Origin: Mercurialis annua
Lineage: Eukaryota; Streptophyta; Magnoliopsida; Malpighiales; Euphorbiaceae
Length of the DNA: 64,000 nt
Assembly: GCF_937616625.2 (NCBI RefSeq)
Contig: NC_065576.1
Span: forward strand, 49,658,128 to 49,722,127
Direction: 5' to 3'
The notes beneath the pieces are model-generated. The model saw nothing but the letters and a program-made list of their open reading frames with translations. It had not been told where the DNA came from and made no database searches. The position numbers and the translations under genes are program-made. Positions 59,096 through 64,000 of the stretch are shown here, one piece after another; the stretch's first letter is position 1; each line of letters starts with the position of its first letter.

Positions 59096-60237
59096 CTATC
59101 TCGATACAGGGAATAAATTCCCTGAAAATGACAGTGTCGTCCGCGGAAGTATTCCGCGGACGGCACTGTCATCGCGCCTTTTGCTCCACGTAGGAGCAGA
59201 TGTGGAGCAAAAGGCCCGTCCGCAGAAATGATATGCGGACGGCATGCAAAAATGGGCCGTCCGCATATCTTTTCTGCGGACGGCCCATAAAAAAGGCACA
59301 GACCCGGAAATACAAATGGGTAAATATATTTGAAATATGGAACAAATTTGGGATAAACCCCTTTTCATGACCTAAATAGACCTTGATCATCCAATTTGAC
59401 ACTAAATGATTTATCAATATTCATATATTAAAATTAAAACTATACTTAGTTGATGTGCAATTTTGTTCTTTATGTTTTTAAGATGTATAAATGTTTTTTT
59501 CCCTTAATATTCCACGTTACTATCTACACTTCCTTTTTGTATTTCTTTTTTCAAATTCCTATTTGTATTTTACTAGTGGGCACATGATTTCAAATTACTT
59601 TATGAGTGATCTAGATGTACATGATTTCTATAATCGGCCCAATTCAGATTAATTTCTTGAGAAAATTAGAAAAAATACTCTCTTTTTGAAAATAATACGA
59701 TTTTCTACCTCAACAAGTAAAAGATAGAGAAAATACCTCACTATTTTAATATATTTATTTTTTTACTCCAACATCTATTTATATTATAATTATACCTACT
59801 CATTATTATTGATTTACTCTAACTATATTAGTAGTAATTCATAAGTGACAACTGTCACTTTTTTCCCCTTTTCTCTCTCTTTTTCTCTTTCTTCTCCATG
59901 GCTTTCTTCTTCTCTATTCTTTTTTTCCGCCATTCTTTTTTTTTTCATTTTCTTCTTCTTCTTCTTTTTCTTTATTTCTTCTTCATTTTTATTCTCTTCT
60001 TCTTCATCGTTAATTCATCGCTCCATCGTCGTTCCGCCATCATTCCGCTGTCGCTCCGCCGTTTTTCATATTTAATTTTAGCGATTTTCCTCAACTCGTG
60101 ATGCTTAATACGATTTCTTTTAACTTTCAGATCTAAACAAATTACTCTTGAATTTTTCCAATTCTAAATCTAAAAATCTGTATTAAAAACGATTTTCTGC
60201 ACAAAAAACGATTTTCTACAAATAAAACAGCTTCTGA

Positions 60238-61385
60238 TTATCATATGAGTATCATCACTGCATTATCATGTAAGTATCATAACACTGCTGAGAAAATTGA
60301 TTTTTTACTAAAAAAAAAGTGTCTGATTATCATATGAATAACACTAGATTAACATATCGTTATCATAACATTATATGATTATGATAAGGTTATGATAATA
60401 CAAATGTACGATAATGATAATAGTATGATAATGTTTTTATGATAATATAATGATAAGCTTATAACAGTATGATAATATGATACTTACATGGAAAAAAAAT
60501 TACAGAAATAGTATCATATGATAATGTTTTATCATATGATAACGAGATGATAATATTTATGGTACATATATGATAATATCTATGATAATGTATGATAAAA
60601 TAGTGTCTGATTATCATGTAATTATCATAACACTGGAGTATGATAATTAGATAATAATGAATTATGATAAGGTTATGATAACTGGAATAACGTACGTGAA
60701 AATAGAATTACAAAAAAATTCATGACACCAATATGATAACCAGATGATAATAAAATAATAAAGTTATGATAATAGTATGATAATATTATACCTATATATA
60801 AAACAATTACAGAAAAATTATGATAATGAGATTATAATGTAAAGATAATAATATGATAATATGATACATATATGAAAAAAGTAATTACAAAAAAATTATG
60901 ATAATGTGAAGATAATAGTATGATAATATGATACATGTATGAAAAAAACAATTACAAAAAAATTATGATAATACGATGATAAGGTGAAGATAATAGTATG
61001 ATAATATGCCCTTATTTTACTTCATTATCATACTATTTTCTTCACATTATCATCTCGTTATCATAATTTTTATGTAATGTTTTTCATATAGGTTTTATAT
61101 TATCATACTGTTATCATAATTTTATTATTATGTCGTTGTCGTAACATTCATTTAGGTACAATAATACATTATCATCTCGGTATCATATGATTATATTATG
61201 ATAACGAGATGATAATATAGTGATAACAACATCATAATCAATTTTTTTTGTAGAAAATCTTTCTTTATATAGTGTTATGATAACAACATGATAATATAGT
61301 GATACTCATATGATAATCAGAGACTGTTTTTTTTTTTATAAAAAAATTATTTTTTCTGCAGTGTTATGATAATCATATGATAATC
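60238..61385. repeat. TGATAAT/ATTATCA repeat field
   Basis: Several dozen copies of TGATAAT or its complement are spaced irregularly, often with ATATGATAAT, GATAATATGATA or CATATGATAAC variants and ATTACAGAAAAATT spacers. Units occur in both orientations. It is not a simple tandem array with a fixed period. Confidence 0.93.
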
Positions 61386-61674
61386 AGATGCTATTTTTTT
61401 GCAGAAAATCGTTTTTTGTGCAGAAAATCGTTTTTTTCATAATAATATCATTTTTCATGCAGATTTTTAGATCTAAAATTGAAAAAAAATTCAAGAGTAA
61501 ATTATTTACATATGAATGTTAAAAAATCGCAATAATCACCATAAGAAAAAATAAAATATGAATGAACAATGCAGCGACGGTGGAGCAATGAAAAAACGGC
61601 GGCATGCGATGAAGGAACGGCGAAGAAAGAAAAATTAAGAAGAAAAAAGAAAATAAAGAAGAAGAAAATTGACG

Positions 61675-61735
61675 AAGAAAAGAAGAAGAAGAAGAAGAAG
61701 AAGAAGAAGAAGAAGAAGAAGAAGAAGAAGAAGAG
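61675..61735 (+). repeat. (GAA)n microsatellite in the right arm
   Basis: About 18 near-perfect GAA/AAG units, followed by GAGAGAG. The left arm carries a shorter CTT counterpart near 59955-60000. Confidence 0.92.
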
Positions 61736-61990
61736 AGAGGAGAGAGGAGAGAGGAAAGAGGAGAGAGAAAAATATAATAATATGACAGTTGTCATATGAT
61801 AAAAGTAAAAATATATATTTGAAGTAAAAAATTAATAAAAAGTATGTATAATTATAAAATATACATGCATTAGAGTAAAAAAATAAAAGCATTAAAATGA
61901 TAAGATATTTTCTCTATTTTTTTCTTATTAAAGTAGGAAATCAAATTATTTTAAAAAATATAGTATTATTCTAATCTTCTCTAATTTCTT

Positions 61991-62313
61991 AGGCCTATAG
62001 TCATAGAATAAAATTAGGGCCAATAGTAGAGAACAATAATAAATCTCAATTGATTGGCCTGTATTTTCATCCAGCCCAAAGAGACTACTAGGCTTTTCTA
62101 TTTCAGACTTTCTCTTTACTCCAGTTACCTATTTATCTTGGGAATTTGTCAAAAGTATTCCATTTTAAAAAATATTTGCTAAAAATAATTTAAATTGAAA
62201 ATTTATTCTTTTTAATTTTTTAAATAATATTTGTTTATTTTTGAAAATTTATAAAAATACCTCAATATTTTTTTATAAACTGTATGCAATTCCTTAAAAA
62301 TCTGTCTTTAAAA
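61991..62313. other. Intergenic DNA, nothing recognised
   Basis: AT-rich; no gene or bounded element seen. Confidence 0.4.
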
Positions 62314-62826
62314 TTCCATTGGAAACTGTATTTAAAACAGTTTTTAAAAATGGTTTCAAATTATTGTGAAAACCGTTTGAAACTGTTTAAAATTCCATTA
62401 GAAACTGTCTTTGAAATGGTTTATAAAATAGTTTTAAATTATATTCTCTCCGTCCCATTCTAATTGAACATATTTTCTATTTTAGACGTCTCATTCTAAT
62501 TGAACATATTTTCTATTTTGGGCATCCCATTCTGATTGACAATTCTATTTATAGCATACTTTTCATACTATTTTTATTTTTTTACCCTCTTTAATTAATG
62601 CATTTTAAAAGCATATTTTTTAGAAGTTGTGATGCATTTAATGTAATGTGAAGATATAAAAATAAAATTATTAAAATTTCTTAAATGATGTGCAATTGAA
62701 ATTTTCTCAATTAGAATGAGACGGAGAGATTATTATTTTGGAAATCGTTTGAAACCTTATTAGGAACTGTATTTGAAATATTTTATAAGACAATTTCAAA
62801 TTGTGTTTTTTAAGCTGTTTGAAACT
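62314..62826 (+). repeat. 79-bp tandem repeat (3 copies) split by a MITE
   Basis: Units begin TTCCATTGGAAACTGT (62314), TTCCATTAGAAACTGT (62393) and TATTAGGAACTGT (about 62758), and share CAAATT...CGTTTGAAAC. Copy 2 is interrupted after AAATTAT by the MITE at 62444-62729. Confidence 0.72.
62444..62729. mobile_element. Stowaway-like MITE
   Basis: Left end TTCTCTCCGTCCCATTCTAA and right end, inward, TCTCTCCGTCTCATTCTAAT match over about 30 bp. The left part repeats TCTAATTGAACATATTTTCT twice. The TA duplication is ambiguous (TTATA/TTAT). Confidence 0.8.
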
Positions 62827-62829
62827 GCG

Positions 62830-63131
62830 GAGTAAAAAATAAATATTTTAAATTTTAAGATACGATTAGAACATTCAATCTTTAGGTTAATTTTGCAAAT
62901 ATATTTCATTGCAAGTGTCCCATTTATCTTTACTCCAAAAAAAATAGATCGAGGCATCCAGCTTAAATTTTATTTTATTTTATTTTGATCATAAGAAAGG
63001 AAAGCGCTTGTAACAATAACTAAATTCACGACTTTAACAAAATATTACCCAATGCTTATATTTATGTTGTAGTTAGATCTGTTTACAGACCAGGCTCAGG
63101 CCATGTATGTCGAGTTTTGACATTTTTTATA
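62830..63131. other. Intergenic DNA, nothing recognised
   Basis: AT-rich flank of the Helitron terminus. Confidence 0.4.
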
Positions 63132-64000
63132 CTAGTTTCGCATTACGTGCTATGCACGTGGCTCGTAACGTAACTCGTCAATGTATATATTAGTAAATTT
63201 ATTATAATTATATCAATTTTTTATTTATAATTAATAATAAATTAGTTAAGCATTTTTGTAAAAATAAATATAATATATTCGGTTATTAAAATTTTTTCCA
63301 TACTGAATTTTTTCTTCTTTTGGTTTTATAATAATCATAATTAAATAATTAACTTAATTTTATTAATAATATCTTTAAAAATAATAAAATATAAATTTAA
63401 ATAATAATATATTGACCAAATATAGTATTTTAATTTTGTAGTTCAATCAAACTAAAAGATAGGTATTTCTACTAATTTGAAGACAATTTGGTTATTTTTT
63501 ACATACTTAAAACTAAATTGTAGATAATTTAATTACCTATTCTAATTAGGATTTTAATTATAATAGTGATTAATTAAATAATTAATTAGTTAATGATTAT
63601 AAGACCTTTATTTAGTAATAAACTGAATACCTCTGATAATAATAAAACTGATGGAAAAAATCTGCAGGAAGTTATTCATTGGCATAACAGGTTTATTCCT
63701 TATTTTTTATTCAATTTCTTTATATTTTGGTAATGTTCAATTTTCCATAAGACATGATTTGATAATTCTTTCAAGTTGCCGAAGTACAAAGCAGTAATTT
63801 AATTAATTTCTTATGTTTGGTAATGGTATGTTGGCTAGAATTTGACTTTCACTAAATTTACAGGAGTTATTATTCCAAACACAAACTTAGGACAATTGTA
63901 TTATTTAATTATAAAACTTGAAGGCGTTGTCTTTTTTTTTTTCATAACTCAAAAACAAGAAGATTGTCATGCTCTTAGGTAGTACTCGTAGGATTCATCC
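63132..64000 (-). mobile_element. Helitron, same family as 7460-12246, running off the window
   Basis: CTAG at 63132-63135, then TTTCGCATTACGTGCTATGC and ACGTGGCTCGTAACGT, nearly identical to the 7460 terminus (TTTCGCCTTACGTGCTACGC). The ACGTGC/GCACGT hairpin is kept. The AT-rich continuation is also similar (TTATAATTATATCAATTT). The 5' end is beyond the window. Confidence 0.78.

Larger units (their letters stand above)
57657..59360. mobile_element. Mutator-like element with hairpin-rich long TIRs
   Basis: Inverted ends, identical over at least 48 bp, start GGGTTTATCCCAAATTTGTT. The 9-bp duplication CTTTTCATG (57648-57656, 59361-59369) is perfect. The TIRs extend about 190-230 bp and are themselves made of hairpins. 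The 1704-bp element carries a minus-strand Pro/Gln/Ser-rich frame but no transposase. Confidence 0.92.
59659..61981. mobile_element. Large Mutator-like foldback element with TGATAAT-rich core
   Basis: Flanked by a perfect 9-bp duplication TAATTTCTT (59650-59658, 61982-61990). Inward ends GAGAAAATTAGAAAAAATAC and GAGAAGATTAGAATAATACT begin imperfect arms of about 550 bp. Each arm runs from an AT-rich edge, through GACAACTGTCA, a (CTT)n/(GAA)n tract and a GC-richer stretch, to AAAACGATTTTCTGC. The core is a 1.1-kb TGATAAT repeat field. No transposase. Confidence 0.85.

Noticed and set aside
59845..60101. Ser/Phe/Leu-rich plus-strand frames in the left foldback arm
   Set aside because: They translate a CTT-rich tract, mirrored by the GAA tract in the other arm. 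Low complexity, not a gene.

Overview
The window is nuclear DNA of a flowering plant, almost certainly a eudicot. It is AT-rich and gene-poor, has GT-AG introns, and carries a plant-type F-box/FBD gene, a BURP-domain cell-wall gene and many plant transposon families. The species cannot be named from the sequence.

Only two ordinary host genes look intact, both on the minus strand. One is a three-exon F-box/LRR/FBD gene (2714-4271). The other is a two-exon polygalacturonase-1 beta-like (PG1beta) BURP gene (21156-23188) with a signal peptide, 21 FxxY motifs and a perfect four-fold CH signature. A terminal-exon-like open frame at 1892-2179 could not be identified.

The rest is mostly transposons, many with exact ends and target-site duplications (TSDs). 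At the left edge a Helitron (196-1781) splits a LINE ORF2 exactly between two codons. At 7361-12834 a hAT-like element with an 8-bp TSD holds a Helitron, which holds a CACTA element (TGA TSD) and a Mutator-like MITE (9-bp TSD). At 12885-16931 a Harbinger-type MITE (TAA TSD) is split by a 3.4-kb hAT element (8-bp TSD) with a decayed transposase gene and eight consecutive hairpins at one end. From 24.7 to 37.1 kb lies a run of foldback, Mutator-like and Stowaway-like elements, a LINE RNase H remnant and a tRNA-derived SINE. A compact Helitron occupies 38458-39499.

The main block is a complete, very young Ty3/gypsy Tat-lineage retrotransposon (40399-50604, TSD TGATG). Its 456-bp LTRs differ at one base. 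It has an unbroken 1795-aa gag-pol frame with two RNase H domains. On the opposite strand, between pol and the 3' LTR, it carries an apparently intact three-exon gene (898 aa) with its own candidate TATA boxes. The sense and antisense genes converge on a spacer with a 39-bp tandem repeat and an internal polypurine tract.

The right end holds a LINE deletion derivative (55904-57425), a Mutator-like element with hairpin-rich inverted repeats and a Pro/Gln/Ser-rich frame (57657-59360), a 2.3-kb foldback Mutator-like element filled with TGATAAT repeats (59659-61981), a 79-bp tandem repeat split by a MITE (62314-62826), and the terminus of a second copy of the 7.4-kb Helitron family (63132 to the edge).
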